Shown here: positions 36,444 through 45,399 of the stretch, piece by piece
Position numbering within the stretch: the stretch's first letter is position 1
How the letters are laid out: each line of letters begins with the position of its first letter
Source of the DNA: Burkholderia sp. WSM2232
GTDB lineage: Bacteria; Pseudomonadota; Gammaproteobacteria; Burkholderiales; Burkholderiaceae
Direction of reading: 5' to 3'
Length of the DNA stretch: 64,000 nt
NCBI RefSeq assembly: GCF_000472545.1
Contig: NZ_AWZV01000019.1
Span: forward strand, 1 to 64,000
The notes under the pieces: model-generated
Told to the model about the DNA's origin: nothing
Databases searched by the model: none
Seen by the model: only the letters and a program-made list of their open reading frames with translations
Position numbers and translations under genes: made by a program

Positions 36444-36535
36444 AAGCCCGAGCTGGTTGCATCAGCGCAGCGGGCGCGGTTTTTGCTGGCCGGTTGTGCG
36501 CAAGGGCGGTTGCCAGGCGTTGCAAGGGATTCGCT

Positions 36536-37534
36536 ATGAACAAGGTGGTCGTGATCACTGGAGCGGGCGCGGGAGCAGGGCGCGCTACTGCGGCGGAATT
36601 CGCGCGGCACGGCTATAACGTTGCATTGCTTTCACGGGACAGCGCGCGGCTCGAGCGCTTTGCTATGGAACTGGAGCGCCAATATGGCGTGCACGCACTG
36701 GCCCTCCCGACCGATGTTGCCGAGGCGGAACAGGTGGAAGAGGCCGCGTCGCGCACAGAAGCAGAGCTCGGGCCTATCGACGTGTGGGTCAATGTTGCAA
36801 TGGCCACTGTCTTTGCGCCCGTATCCCGACTTACAGCGCAAGAGTTCGAGCGCGGGACCCGCGTGACATATCTCGGCCAGGTTCACGGCACAATGGCCGC
36901 GCTCTCGCGCATGCGCGTGCGTAATCGCGGCACGATCGTCAACGTGGGGTCCGCGCTCGGCTATCGCTCAGTGCCGCTGCAATCCATTTATTGCGGGGCG
37001 AAATTCGCGGTACGCGGCTTTACCGACGCGCTGCGCTCCGAGATCATCCACGACGGCCTCAAAGTGCATTTGACGATGGTCGATCTGCCTGCACTGAATA
37101 CACCGCAGTTCGATTGGGCGCGCAACAAGATGGGAAGAAAGGCTAAACCCGTTGCGCCGATCTTCCAGCCGGAAGTGGCCGCGCGTGCAATCTACTTCGC
37201 CGCAACCCATAAGCGTCGCGAGGTCTGGGTGGGCTTTCCGACCGTCAAGGCGATTCTTGCGAACTTCATTGCACCGGGGCTGCTGGACAGATATCTGGCC
37301 AAGGCCGGCTATGAAGGGCAGCTTACCGACGAGCCGCTCGCTTCCGATGCGCCCGGCAATCTGTTTGAGCCCGTGCCTGGCGATTACGCCGCACACGGCC
37401 GCTTTGACCTCGAGTCCAGATCGACGAGCCTGGAGATGTGTGCGGTTCGGCATCGGGGCATTCTATGCGCATTGGCTGGCATCGGAATCGCAGGCGGTAT
37501 TGGCCTGCTGGTCAGAAAAAACCGTCGCGCATAA
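36536..37534 (+). CDS. Short-chain dehydrogenase/reductase with C-terminal membrane segment
   Basis: This 332-residue SDR has the cofactor loop TGAGAGAGRATA, the catalytic Ser in VNVGSALGYRSVPL, and the Tyr/Lys pair in SIYCGAKFAVRGF. It exceeds the usual ~250 residues by a C-terminal extension ending in a hydrophobic helix (ILCALAGIGIAGGIGLLV) and basic residues, suggesting attachment to the inner membrane. NAD(P)-dependent oxidation or reduction is expected; the substrate is unknown. AAGGGA precedes the ATG at 36536. It is divergent from the PoxB-like gene. Confidence 0.87.
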   Translation: MNKVVVITGAGAGAGRATAAEFARHGYNVALLSRDSARLERFAMELERQYGVHALALPTDVAEAEQVEEAASRTEAELGPIDVWVNVAMATVFAPVSRLTAQEFERGTRVTYLGQVHGTMAALSRMRVRNRGTIVNVGSALGYRSVPLQSIYCGAKFAVRGFTDALRSEIIHDGLKVHLTMVDLPALNTPQFDWARNKMGRKAKPVAPIFQPEVAARAIYFAATHKRREVWVGFPTVKAILANFIAPGLLDRYLAKAGYEGQLTDEPLASDAPGNLFEPVPGDYAAHGRFDLESRSTSLEMCAVRHRGILCALAGIGIAGGIGLLVRKNRRA

Positions 37535-37630
37535 TTTAAGGCCAGCTAGCGCATGGTTTTTGCTAGGCGTCGCACGAGAGTAATCTGGATCGGTGACAAT
37601 AGGCTTATTCAGACAGCCTTTGGGAAAACC

Positions 37631-38272
37631 ATGTCGCAACCCCTCACCATCGATTTCGTCTCTGATATTGCATGCCCTTGGTGTGCAATCGGCCTCTCGT
37701 CGCTGCAACTTGCATTGTCGCGCCTGGGAGATGCAGTGGATGCGCAGATCGTCGTGCACCCGTTCGAACTGAATCCGCAGATGGGGCCCGAGGGCGAAGC
37801 GATTGTCGACTATCTCGGCAAGAAATATGGGCGTACGCCGGAGCAGATCGAGCAAACGCAGGCCCTGATCCGCGAGCGCGGTGCGAGCGTGGGCTTTACC
37901 TTTGGCCCGCGCACTTATGTGTACAACACGTTCGATGCACACCGCCTGTTGCATTGGGCCGGTATGGAGGGCAAGCAGTTGCCGCTCAAGCTCGCGTTGA
38001 TGCGTGCGTATCATTCCGAGGGCCGCGATCCGAGCAATCATGACGTGCTGGTCGAAACGGCACAGTCGGTAGGACTCGACGCCGACGCGGCCCGCAAGGT
38101 CCTGCAAAGCGGCGACTATGCCGAAGAAGTCCGCGCGGAAGAACATGAATACCAGTCACAGGGCATTCAGTCCGTGCCGGCAATCATCTTCAATCGCCGC
38201 TATCTCGTGAGCGGCGGGCAACCTGTCGAGACCTTCGAGCAGGTCATTTCGCAGATTCTGGCCGAAGCCTAG
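37631..38272 (+). CDS. DsbA-family oxidoreductase, FrnE-like
   Basis: The 213-residue thioredoxin-fold protein begins IDFVSDIACPWCAIGLSSLQ, with a CPWC active site and the helical insertion typical of the FrnE/2-hydroxychromene-2-carboxylate isomerase branch. It ends with the cis-Pro segment GIQSVPAIIFNRRYLVSGGQ. There is no signal peptide, so it acts in the cytoplasm. The ATG at 37631 is the first giving the family's N terminus. Its partner proteins are unknown. Confidence 0.88.
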   Translation: MSQPLTIDFVSDIACPWCAIGLSSLQLALSRLGDAVDAQIVVHPFELNPQMGPEGEAIVDYLGKKYGRTPEQIEQTQALIRERGASVGFTFGPRTYVYNTFDAHRLLHWAGMEGKQLPLKLALMRAYHSEGRDPSNHDVLVETAQSVGLDADAARKVLQSGDYAEEVRAEEHEYQSQGIQSVPAIIFNRRYLVSGGQPVETFEQVISQILAEA

Positions 38273-38354
38273 GCCGGCACTTCCGTATCTGAACGCCTGT
38301 GCATGAGCAGGCTTGTTATGACTTTGACGAAGTACTGCCGGAGGACTTCCGTTC

Positions 38355-40271
38355 ATGCTTGCTAAACGAATCTACGCCGCGTTGCTCGGCTTCGCGTTGA
38401 TGGCGCTTGCCTGCGTGTGCCAGGCGCAATACACGACCGACTGGCTCGCCAATACCTATGGCACGCTCGCCGCGCACGTCGGCAACGGTGCACGCTCGAT
38501 GTGGGTCACGCCGGAAGGCGTGATTTATACCTCGTCGCTATGGGACGAAAACGCGGGCGGCGTCGCGATCTATCAGAACGGCCAGAGCCTGGGTTCTATA
38601 GGCACACACGCCGATTTTCAGGGCAGCGCGATTACCGGCAATGCAACCTCCATTTTCACCGCGTTGCAATACAACAGGACGTTCGGCAGCGGCTCTGTGG
38701 GACGCTACAACCGTGCAACCAAAGCGCTCGAACTTCGCATTCCCGTGAGCGTGTGGACCGGCATCACTCACGCCGACGTCATCACGGGGCTCGCCACCGC
38801 TGGCACGCTGCTTTATGTCAGCGACTTCTATGGCAACCGCGTGCGCGTCTATACGACCGACGGCGTGTGGCAGCAGGATTTCGCGGTAACCGGTCCCGGC
38901 GCGCTTGCACTCGATGGCGCGGGCAATCTTTGGGTCGCGCGAAAGAGCGCCGGTGTCGTCGCGCAGTTCAGCCCGGGCGGTGCGCCCTTGAAGACGATTC
39001 AGATGCCCGCCGCATCGCGACCTTCGGCGTTGTATTTCGATGCGTCCACGGGACGCCTGATGGTCGGCGACGAAGGCCCCGACATGAACATCAAGATCTA
39101 CAACGTGGCGGGTGCACCCACGTTGGCCGGCACCTTCGGCATTCAAGGCGGTTATCTGAACACCACCACTGGAATCAAAGGTCAGGTTGGCGACAAGCGC
39201 TTTACGCGCGTAGCGGGCATCGGCAAGGACGCCGCGGGCAACCTGTACGTACTGAATAATCCGTGGGGCGGCGGCTGGGATTTGGGCCGCAATGGGCCGA
39301 CCGATCTGCATGCATACGACAGCGCCGGCAATCTGAAATGGAAGTTGCAGGCGCTGAATTTCGAAGCGGTGGCAGCGCCGGATCCTTTGACAGACGGCGC
39401 GTATTTCTACAGCGGCGCGCACATCTACACAGGCAGTGCAGGCGGTACTTTTGTGGCAAATACGATCGACCCCTTCACCTATCCGTCCGATCCGCGCCTG
39501 GACATAAACGACACCCAGCGCGGTCAGCATTTCGGTCAGATGGTCGCCGTTGGCGGGAACCGGATTCTGGTTGCGTCGGGCCAGAATCCGGATACGTTCA
39601 ACTTCTACCATTTCAATGCGGCAAGCGGCTACATTGCGATACCCGATGGGTCGCTGCCTGGGCCCGCGTTCAATACCACCGTGAAGGTGACGGGGGGCTT
39701 TTGCATCGACAGCCGTGGCGACGTGTGGGCCGGTCTCGATAGAACCAACCATATCTATCACTACCCGCTCACGGGTTTCGATGGCAACGGCAAACCATTG
39801 TGGGGGCCTGCGGTCACGATCAAGATTCCAATGAGCATCCGGCCGCTCACGCGCATCATCTATCTGCCCGAGAGTGACACAATGATTCTTGCTCAAGGCG
39901 TGGCAGGCAGTTGGGACTGGACGGCGATGCAGTCGCGCATCGAGGTCTATCACGGCTGGAGCGCGGGCAACACCACGCGGCCCCAACCGGTGATCAATCT
40001 CACCAGCGCGAATCCGAAGTCGATTACGGCAGTCGGCAATTATCTGTTCGTCGGTTACGTGCATACGGTGCCGAACATCGACGCTTTCAATCTGAATACC
40101 GGCAATCTCGACGCGACACTCATCAACAATAGCCCCGGTACAGTGGACGTGGGCAACGACGTCGATTCGATGTACGGGCTGCGGGCCTTTCTGCGCGCGA
40201 GCGGCGAGTACGTAGTCACGAAAGATAACTACAACGGATCGAGCATCATCGTGCATCGCTGGACGCCATGA
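38355..40271 (+). CDS. Secreted NHL/propeller-like protein, function unknown
   Basis: The 638-residue protein starts with a signal peptide (GFALMALACVCQAQ) and is predicted to be all beta. Repeated segments such as GPGALALDGAGNLWVARKSA, GIGKDAAGNLYVLNN and GGFCIDSRGDVWAGLD resemble NHL/SMP-30 propeller blades. It is rich in Gly, Thr and Asn, as often in exported proteins. I do not recognise a specific family. It stands alone on the plus strand. Confidence 0.75.
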   Translation: MLAKRIYAALLGFALMALACVCQAQYTTDWLANTYGTLAAHVGNGARSMWVTPEGVIYTSSLWDENAGGVAIYQNGQSLGSIGTHADFQGSAITGNATSIFTALQYNRTFGSGSVGRYNRATKALELRIPVSVWTGITHADVITGLATAGTLLYVSDFYGNRVRVYTTDGVWQQDFAVTGPGALALDGAGNLWVARKSAGVVAQFSPGGAPLKTIQMPAASRPSALYFDASTGRLMVGDEGPDMNIKIYNVAGAPTLAGTFGIQGGYLNTTTGIKGQVGDKRFTRVAGIGKDAAGNLYVLNNPWGGGWDLGRNGPTDLHAYDSAGNLKWKLQALNFEAVAAPDPLTDGAYFYSGAHIYTGSAGGTFVANTIDPFTYPSDPRLDINDTQRGQHFGQMVAVGGNRILVASGQNPDTFNFYHFNAASGYIAIPDGSLPGPAFNTTVKVTGGFCIDSRGDVWAGLDRTNHIYHYPLTGFDGNGKPLWGPAVTIKIPMSIRPLTRIIYLPESDTMILAQGVAGSWDWTAMQSRIEVYHGWSAGNTTRPQPVINLTSANPKSITAVGNYLFVGYVHTVPNIDAFNLNTGNLDATLINNSPGTVDVGNDVDSMYGLRAFLRASGEYVVTKDNYNGSSIIVHRWTP

Positions 40272-40354
40272 GTGGCGAGCGGCTGCTTCGCGCGGGGACC
40301 ATCGGATAAGATACGGCCCTCGTGACAATTTCCCCGCTTAAAGGAGTGGCTAGA

Positions 40355-40687
40355 GTGATTCAGCCGAGCAATGTATTCAAGGAGAACCTTGCGCAATTGC
40401 CCGCCATCGACGGCATTGCGCGTATCGATCTGATCGACGCGCAGGGTGCGGTGGCGGCAAGCATCGAAAACAAGCCCGGCAAACTGGGCTCGCTTGCGGT
40501 GTACAACTATCTGCAACAGACTTTCGGTACGCTCGATGCGAAAGCGGCCGAGCACGGCCTCGCCGTGTTCGGCGAGCATAGGGCCGACGCCCGCAACAGG
40601 CCCGGTGCTCATCCGAACGTCGATCATCTTCTTGCAATAGCTGCGGGCGCGCCGGCGTTGCGTATCGACGTGATTGCGGCGGGCTGA
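40355..40687 (+). CDS. DUF2322 family protein
   Basis: This is a 110-residue soluble protein. The sequence (NLAQLPAIDGIARIDLIDA; ENKPGKLGSLAVYNYLQQTF; GAHPNVDHLLAIAAGG-type end) matches my memory of DUF2322. The family has no known function. I chose the GTG at 40355 because AAGGAG lies eight bases before it; a GTG eleven codons upstream lies before that site. It converges on the PepSY gene. Confidence 0.75.
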   Translation: MIQPSNVFKENLAQLPAIDGIARIDLIDAQGAVAASIENKPGKLGSLAVYNYLQQTFGTLDAKAAEHGLAVFGEHRADARNRPGAHPNVDHLLAIAAGAPALRIDVIAAG

Positions 40688-40737
40688 TGTAAGCTTGCGC
40701 GGCGCGTGCGCCGCGCACTGCGCCATGTTGCATGCCG

Positions 40738-42273
40738 CTACTGGGCCGCGCGCTTGCGTTGCCCGGCACGGCCGAAGATTGCACGGTCGCCGAGCCATAC
40801 GGCAAGAAGCGTTGCGCCCATCAACGGAAACACGATGCCGAGTACGACGAGGCCTGCTTTCCAGCCGCGCATCGGCGGTGCAGCTCTTTCTCGCGAGGGC
40901 GCGCCGAGCGAGCCTTGCGGTCTGCGTTTCCACCACATCACGCAGCCAGTTACCGCCATCAACGCGAGACCCAGCGAAATGGCGGCGCACAGGATCTGGT
41001 TCGCTATGCCGAAGTAACGGCCCATGTGCAACGACGTCCCATACGACACGGCTTTCGATATGCCGCCGTAGTCCGCGTAGCGAATATCCTTGAGAACCCG
41101 GCCGCTGTACTGATCGATATAAATAGTGCGTTCCAGTTGCGGATCGGCCGGAAAATACGACACCGTGTAGACGCCCGTCGCTGACGTAGGCAATGCGACG
41201 TTGTAGCCGCTCGTCACACCGAGTGAGGCGGCTTGCGCGACGATGCGCCCGAGCGGCAATGGCGTGGCCGCTTTATCGTGGGTAGAGGCATAGTCGGTAG
41301 AGGCGGGCACCGGTGCGTTGCCGACCGCCCACGGCGTTTGCGGCAGCGGCAAGTCATCCATCACCATGCCGGGCATGGAATCGGTCTGCGTGGCCTGTGC
41401 TGTATGCGCTGAATGTGCTGCATGCGCGGAGTGCGTTGCATCCATGCTGGCCGTACCATCTATTTCTGCACTTGCCGCAGTGCCCGCACCCGCAGGCAGC
41501 GTCGAGCGCAATGGCAAGCCGCCCCACGTGCCGGGCGGCGCGCCAAGATTGGCAGCGGTGGCAAGCGCCTTGAACTGTTTGCCCCACGAGCCGGACCACG
41601 GAAGGCCCGTCAGCACGAATGCCAGCGCGCCGAGCGCAAGCCAGATGCCCGCGACCGCGTGAACGTTCTTCCACAGCGGCCGGCCTTTCAGCGTGAAGCG
41701 CGGCACCAGTGCATCGCGTACGCTCGCTGCTTGACGTGGCCACCACAGCGCGACGCCGGTGCCGAGCATCACGAGTGTCCAGCATGCGGCCAGCTCCATC
41801 AGCAGTTCGCCCGGTTTGCCGAGCAACAGCTTTCGGTGAAGCATGCGGTCGACCTGCATGAAACGCTGATCCACGCTCAACCTGCCGAGCACGGCTCCGG
41901 TATACGGATTCAGATAGACGCTTTCCTTTTCGCCGTCTGCAAGACGAAAGATGAATTCCGTGCTGCGCTGGGGCTCGTTCGAGATAGTGGCGGTCACCGC
42001 CGTAGCGTCAGCTGGCATTGCTGCGCGCGCTCGCGCGAGCAGTACGTCTTCTGTCATGCGCGGTGCCGTTTGCGGCTCGACGACCAGAAGCTGCGGATAA
42101 AGCAGCGGCTCTATCTGCGGTTGAAAGCAGTACAACGTGCCGGTTATCGCCAGCACTATGAGAAACGGCATGACGAATAGTCCGGCGTAGAAGTGCCACC
42201 GCCACAGGGTGCGATAGCCGCTATTGGAATTCGCCATGTCTGATGCAGCATTGTGTCGAGCGAGGGTGGACAT
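40738..42273 (-). CDS. PepSY-associated TM-helix protein (iron/copper-regulated membrane reductase-like)
   Basis: The 511-residue inner-membrane protein belongs to the PepSY_TM (PiuB-like) family. The first helix is WRWHFYAGLFVMPFLIVLAI with its conserved His. PepSY segments include ESVYLNPYTGAVLGRLSVD, and later helices carry further conserved His residues (MLHRKLLLGKPGELLMEL, SLHMGRYFGIANQILCA). The periplasmic loop has a His/Met-rich stretch (HSAHAAHSAHTAQ, MPGMVM) that could bind copper or another metal. AGGAG precedes the ATG. It is the last gene after DUF2946 and a TonB-dependent receptor, so a role in periplasmic metal or siderophore handling is likely. Confidence 0.82.
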   Translation of the reverse strand: MSTLARHNAASDMANSNSGYRTLWRWHFYAGLFVMPFLIVLAITGTLYCFQPQIEPLLYPQLLVVEPQTAPRMTEDVLLARARAAMPADATAVTATISNEPQRSTEFIFRLADGEKESVYLNPYTGAVLGRLSVDQRFMQVDRMLHRKLLLGKPGELLMELAACWTLVMLGTGVALWWPRQAASVRDALVPRFTLKGRPLWKNVHAVAGIWLALGALAFVLTGLPWSGSWGKQFKALATAANLGAPPGTWGGLPLRSTLPAGAGTAASAEIDGTASMDATHSAHAAHSAHTAQATQTDSMPGMVMDDLPLPQTPWAVGNAPVPASTDYASTHDKAATPLPLGRIVAQAASLGVTSGYNVALPTSATGVYTVSYFPADPQLERTIYIDQYSGRVLKDIRYADYGGISKAVSYGTSLHMGRYFGIANQILCAAISLGLALMAVTGCVMWWKRRPQGSLGAPSRERAAPPMRGWKAGLVVLGIVFPLMGATLLAVWLGDRAIFGRAGQRKRAAQ

Positions 42274-42330
42274 GAATGCTCCTGAACAGAGTTAACGGGT
42301 TTCTTGTGGCGAGGCGCTCAGGTTTGCGCA

Positions 42331-44646
42331 TCACATGCGTAACTTTGCTTCCACATAGAAAGTGCGTCCGGGATACGGGTGATAGACGAAGTAGCGCGCA
42401 TCGAAGATGTTGTCCACGCCAATACCCACTTCGCTCAGCTTTGTCGGCCTATACGTGAATTTCGCGTCCGCCACGGTGTACGAACTGGTGCCGCCGAATA
42501 CGTCCGGATTGGTATCCGTATTGGTCAGCGTGTTGTATTGGCGCCCGGAATAACGCGCGGCGAGCGTCACGGCCGCGCGTTCGTCGAGGCGATAGGTCGC
42601 GGCGACATTCACACGCCACAGCGGAATGCGATAAAAATACTTGCCGACGCTCGCGGGATTCTGTGTGTTTGCAATGATCTTCGACTGTGTGTAAGCCACG
42701 CTCGCAAGCAGATCGAGTCCACGTAGCAGCACGTTCTCGCCTGAATAGCTTGTTTCCACACCTCGCGAGCGTACCTTGCCGATGTTCTGGAAGTTCGTTA
42801 CGTTGGGAATGACGGTGGTATCTGTCTGACTGAAAATGGTGTTCTTCACATCGTCCTGAAACAGCGAGAAGCGGAAGATGCCATTCCAGTGCGCCCATTC
42901 GGCAGTGAGTTCTTTGGAAAGATCGTCTTCCGGTTTCAGGTTCGGGTTGTTGTTGACGATCGACGAACCGTTGATTTGCCCCTGGAACAACTCACCGACG
43001 GTTGGAAAGCGATACGCGCGGCCAATCGAGGCACGTAATGTCAGATCGTCACTAGCGTCGAATGAAAGTGAGGCCTTCGGCGAAAAATGCTGCTGACTTG
43101 CGTCACCGAGTGCGACGGTGGTGCCCGGCGCCGCTTGCGATCCACCGTAGGCGCGCCAGTCTTCATAACGCACACCGTACACGAGTTTCCAGCGCGGTAG
43201 AAAGTGCCAGGCGTCCTGCGCATAGAGCGCCTGAGTCTGCGTTTTTCCCGCAAATGCATTGGCGAACGAAGCCGCCGGGCCGTCGCGCCAATTGGGCGTC
43301 GAATAGCTTTCGTTATCGAGAAAGTAGTTGTCGTAGTGATAGCCAAAGGCGAGCGCATGATTCGCAAGACCCGCTTGCTTTGACGCCGGCGTGTAGGTGC
43401 TTCTCAGGTCCAGTGTCTTCCAGCCGGTGCCGTCGCCAAACGTGACGGTGCCCGCGCCGTTGGCCGGCGCGCCTGAATTCGCGAGACGCGCAACGCTATT
43501 GCCGATGTCGTAATACGAAGCAACGGCCTCACCATTCCAACCCGTCGCGTTGCGTGTTTTGAGCGTCACGCCATACAGCCAGTTCTCGCTATGACCGAGA
43601 CTCGGCGCGAATGCCGAGGCGGGAATCGTGTACTCGTAGCCGTCGATAGAGACCTTGCCGCTATACACCGGGTTGCCGTTCGCGTCGCGCAGGAAGCTGG
43701 AGGTCTGGCTGTTGTACGTCTGATGCCAGTAGCCCAGTGTGAAGGCAGCCTGCAGTGTCGGCGTAAAGTCGTATTGCATCTTCAGCTTTAACTGGTCCTG
43801 CGCCGTATGTTCAATGCCTTCGCCGTTAATGCCGAGTACCGCAGTCGGCGTATTGTTCTGGTTGTTGTAGAAGTACGCGCCTGTTACAGGCGTATCGCCG
43901 GCCCGTGCGGGTGTGCGCGACGTCGCTAGCGTCGCGAACTGCAGCGGCTGGCTGGTGTTCTCCAGATGGTTCACACCGAGCAGAAACGAGAACCTGCCAA
44001 TGCGATTGCCTAGAGACGCACTGGTTTCACTGCCGTTGAAATTGCGATTGACGCCGTAGAGGCTGAAGTGCTGCGTGAATGCTTTCACGTCGGCCTCGCC
44101 TTCGAACTTCTTCGGCATGCGCGTGCTGATGAGCACAGTCGCGCCAAGCGAATTGCCCGGATAAAGCGCGGAATAGGGGCCGTAAATCACATCGACTTGC
44201 TGGATTTCTTCGGGAAATACCATCGACCAGCGTGGCGGGAAAGAGTAGCTGTTGCCAAGCAGATTGCTGAGCAGCAATCCGTCTGCATACACGAGGCCCC
44301 GCGCGCTTTGCGTATTGCTGGTGCCGCGCACCGCGATGATGGAGTTCAGGTCGCCGATAAAACGCTTGCGCACCGCAAGACTCGGCATGTACTTCAACAC
44401 GTCTTCTGTGTTGACGACATTCCAGTTCGAGAATTGAGCGCGTGTGACCGTTTCAACCGAGGCCGGCAGATTGGGATCGACGGTGCGGATTGCGAGACCT
44501 TCATTGGCAGCGCTATTTGCACTGACGCTGACCGCGGGCAGCGTCGTTTCGGCGCCCGCCGTATCGGCGTGGACCGGAGCGGTCGCGAACGTCGTGACGA
44601 CAGCAGGCACGAAGGCGGGCAGCCTTCGCCATGCGAAGATGAACAT
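42331..44646 (-). CDS. TonB-dependent outer membrane receptor
   Basis: The 771-residue protein has a signal peptide (cleavage near PVHA-DT), a plug domain (ASVETVTRAQFSNWNVVNTE; GYGPYSALYPG-type loop) and a 22-strand barrel ending YPGRTFYVEAKLRM. The last residue is Met rather than the usual Phe. AGGA precedes the ATG. It is flanked by DUF2946 and PepSY genes, a set seen around metal or siderophore receptors. I saw no Fur box in the upstream gap. With the His/Met-rich neighbours, copper or a metallophore is as plausible as iron. Confidence 0.88.
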   Translation of the reverse strand: MFIFAWRRLPAFVPAVVTTFATAPVHADTAGAETTLPAVSVSANSAANEGLAIRTVDPNLPASVETVTRAQFSNWNVVNTEDVLKYMPSLAVRKRFIGDLNSIIAVRGTSNTQSARGLVYADGLLLSNLLGNSYSFPPRWSMVFPEEIQQVDVIYGPYSALYPGNSLGATVLISTRMPKKFEGEADVKAFTQHFSLYGVNRNFNGSETSASLGNRIGRFSFLLGVNHLENTSQPLQFATLATSRTPARAGDTPVTGAYFYNNQNNTPTAVLGINGEGIEHTAQDQLKLKMQYDFTPTLQAAFTLGYWHQTYNSQTSSFLRDANGNPVYSGKVSIDGYEYTIPASAFAPSLGHSENWLYGVTLKTRNATGWNGEAVASYYDIGNSVARLANSGAPANGAGTVTFGDGTGWKTLDLRSTYTPASKQAGLANHALAFGYHYDNYFLDNESYSTPNWRDGPAASFANAFAGKTQTQALYAQDAWHFLPRWKLVYGVRYEDWRAYGGSQAAPGTTVALGDASQQHFSPKASLSFDASDDLTLRASIGRAYRFPTVGELFQGQINGSSIVNNNPNLKPEDDLSKELTAEWAHWNGIFRFSLFQDDVKNTIFSQTDTTVIPNVTNFQNIGKVRSRGVETSYSGENVLLRGLDLLASVAYTQSKIIANTQNPASVGKYFYRIPLWRVNVAATYRLDERAAVTLAARYSGRQYNTLTNTDTNPDVFGGTSSYTVADAKFTYRPTKLSEVGIGVDNIFDARYFVYHPYPGRTFYVEAKLRM

Positions 44647-44750
44647 GAACGTTTCCTGGATGCATTGAACGGACGATCGCGCGCATTTGTCGACGGATGC
44701 GACAAACGCGGCCCAACATGGCCAATGCGGGCGATCAGGAACAACGGCGA

Positions 44751-45188
44751 TCAGGAAACGACGGGCGGGGCTCTGGGGCGTCCGGAAGGAAACGCGCCGA
44801 GTGGTGTGAAGCGGGTGGAGAGAGTGGGAGCAGCCGTGCCTGCCACGACGACCAGAAGCTGCGCCTGTGGCGCGGCAACCGTGGGCATTGCCACATGATG
44901 CTGCAACAGATGACAGTAACCGCAGGCACCGAACGCGTCATCGTGGCTGAGATGCATGGCCGTGGTACCGGCATGGCCCGCGTGAGCCGCATGATCCGCC
45001 TGGGCGACCTGCTGCGTTGGGCCCGGCAGGCCGGGCTGCACGGTTTGCAGCGCCGAACACAGTGCCGCAATGGGCTCCTGCGCGCTGCTCGACGCAAGCA
45101 CCTGACTCACAACCGGCGCAAACACGATGAGCCACATGGCGACGAGGCCAAGCCAGGCTGTCAATCGGTTGTGCGCGCGTGGATTCAT
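44751..45188 (-). CDS. DUF2946 family protein, metal-associated
   Basis: This 145-residue protein has an N-terminal hydrophobic segment (AWLGLVAMWLIVFAPVVSQV) that may be a signal anchor. It then has a His-rich stretch (ADHAAHAGHAG) and the motif FGACGYCHLLQHHV, characteristic of DUF2946. The Cys/His pattern suggests metal binding. The ATG at 45188 is chosen by family length; a start 23 codons earlier is possible. It is the first gene of the operon with the TonB receptor and the PepSY protein. Confidence 0.75.
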   Translation of the reverse strand: MNPRAHNRLTAWLGLVAMWLIVFAPVVSQVLASSSAQEPIAALCSALQTVQPGLPGPTQQVAQADHAAHAGHAGTTAMHLSHDDAFGACGYCHLLQHHVAMPTVAAPQAQLLVVVAGTAAPTLSTRFTPLGAFPSGRPRAPPVVS

Positions 45189-45399
45189 GTCGATGAGCAG
45201 GGAAACGCCGGCGATTCTAGCATTGCCTGCCGTATTTTTCTGCCTGATGCCGGGCATAACAGCGGATTAAAGGCGGAAACCCGCTCATTTCCGGGCGTTA
45301 CAACGGCGCGGGATCGCTTAATCTGCGTGGTACATGTCGGCGTTTCGCAACATGGGCGAATCCACATGTGGACGCCGCAATCGCATCGTTATTGGACTC

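Noticed and set aside
35216..36535. Upstream extension of the SDR frame by 440 codons
   Set aside because: It runs antisense through the PoxB-like gene; the SDR fold and a Shine-Dalgarno site begin at 36536.
38538..40328. A 596-codon minus-strand frame over the secreted propeller gene
   Set aside because: Antisense shadow; the plus-strand product has a signal peptide and repeat blades.
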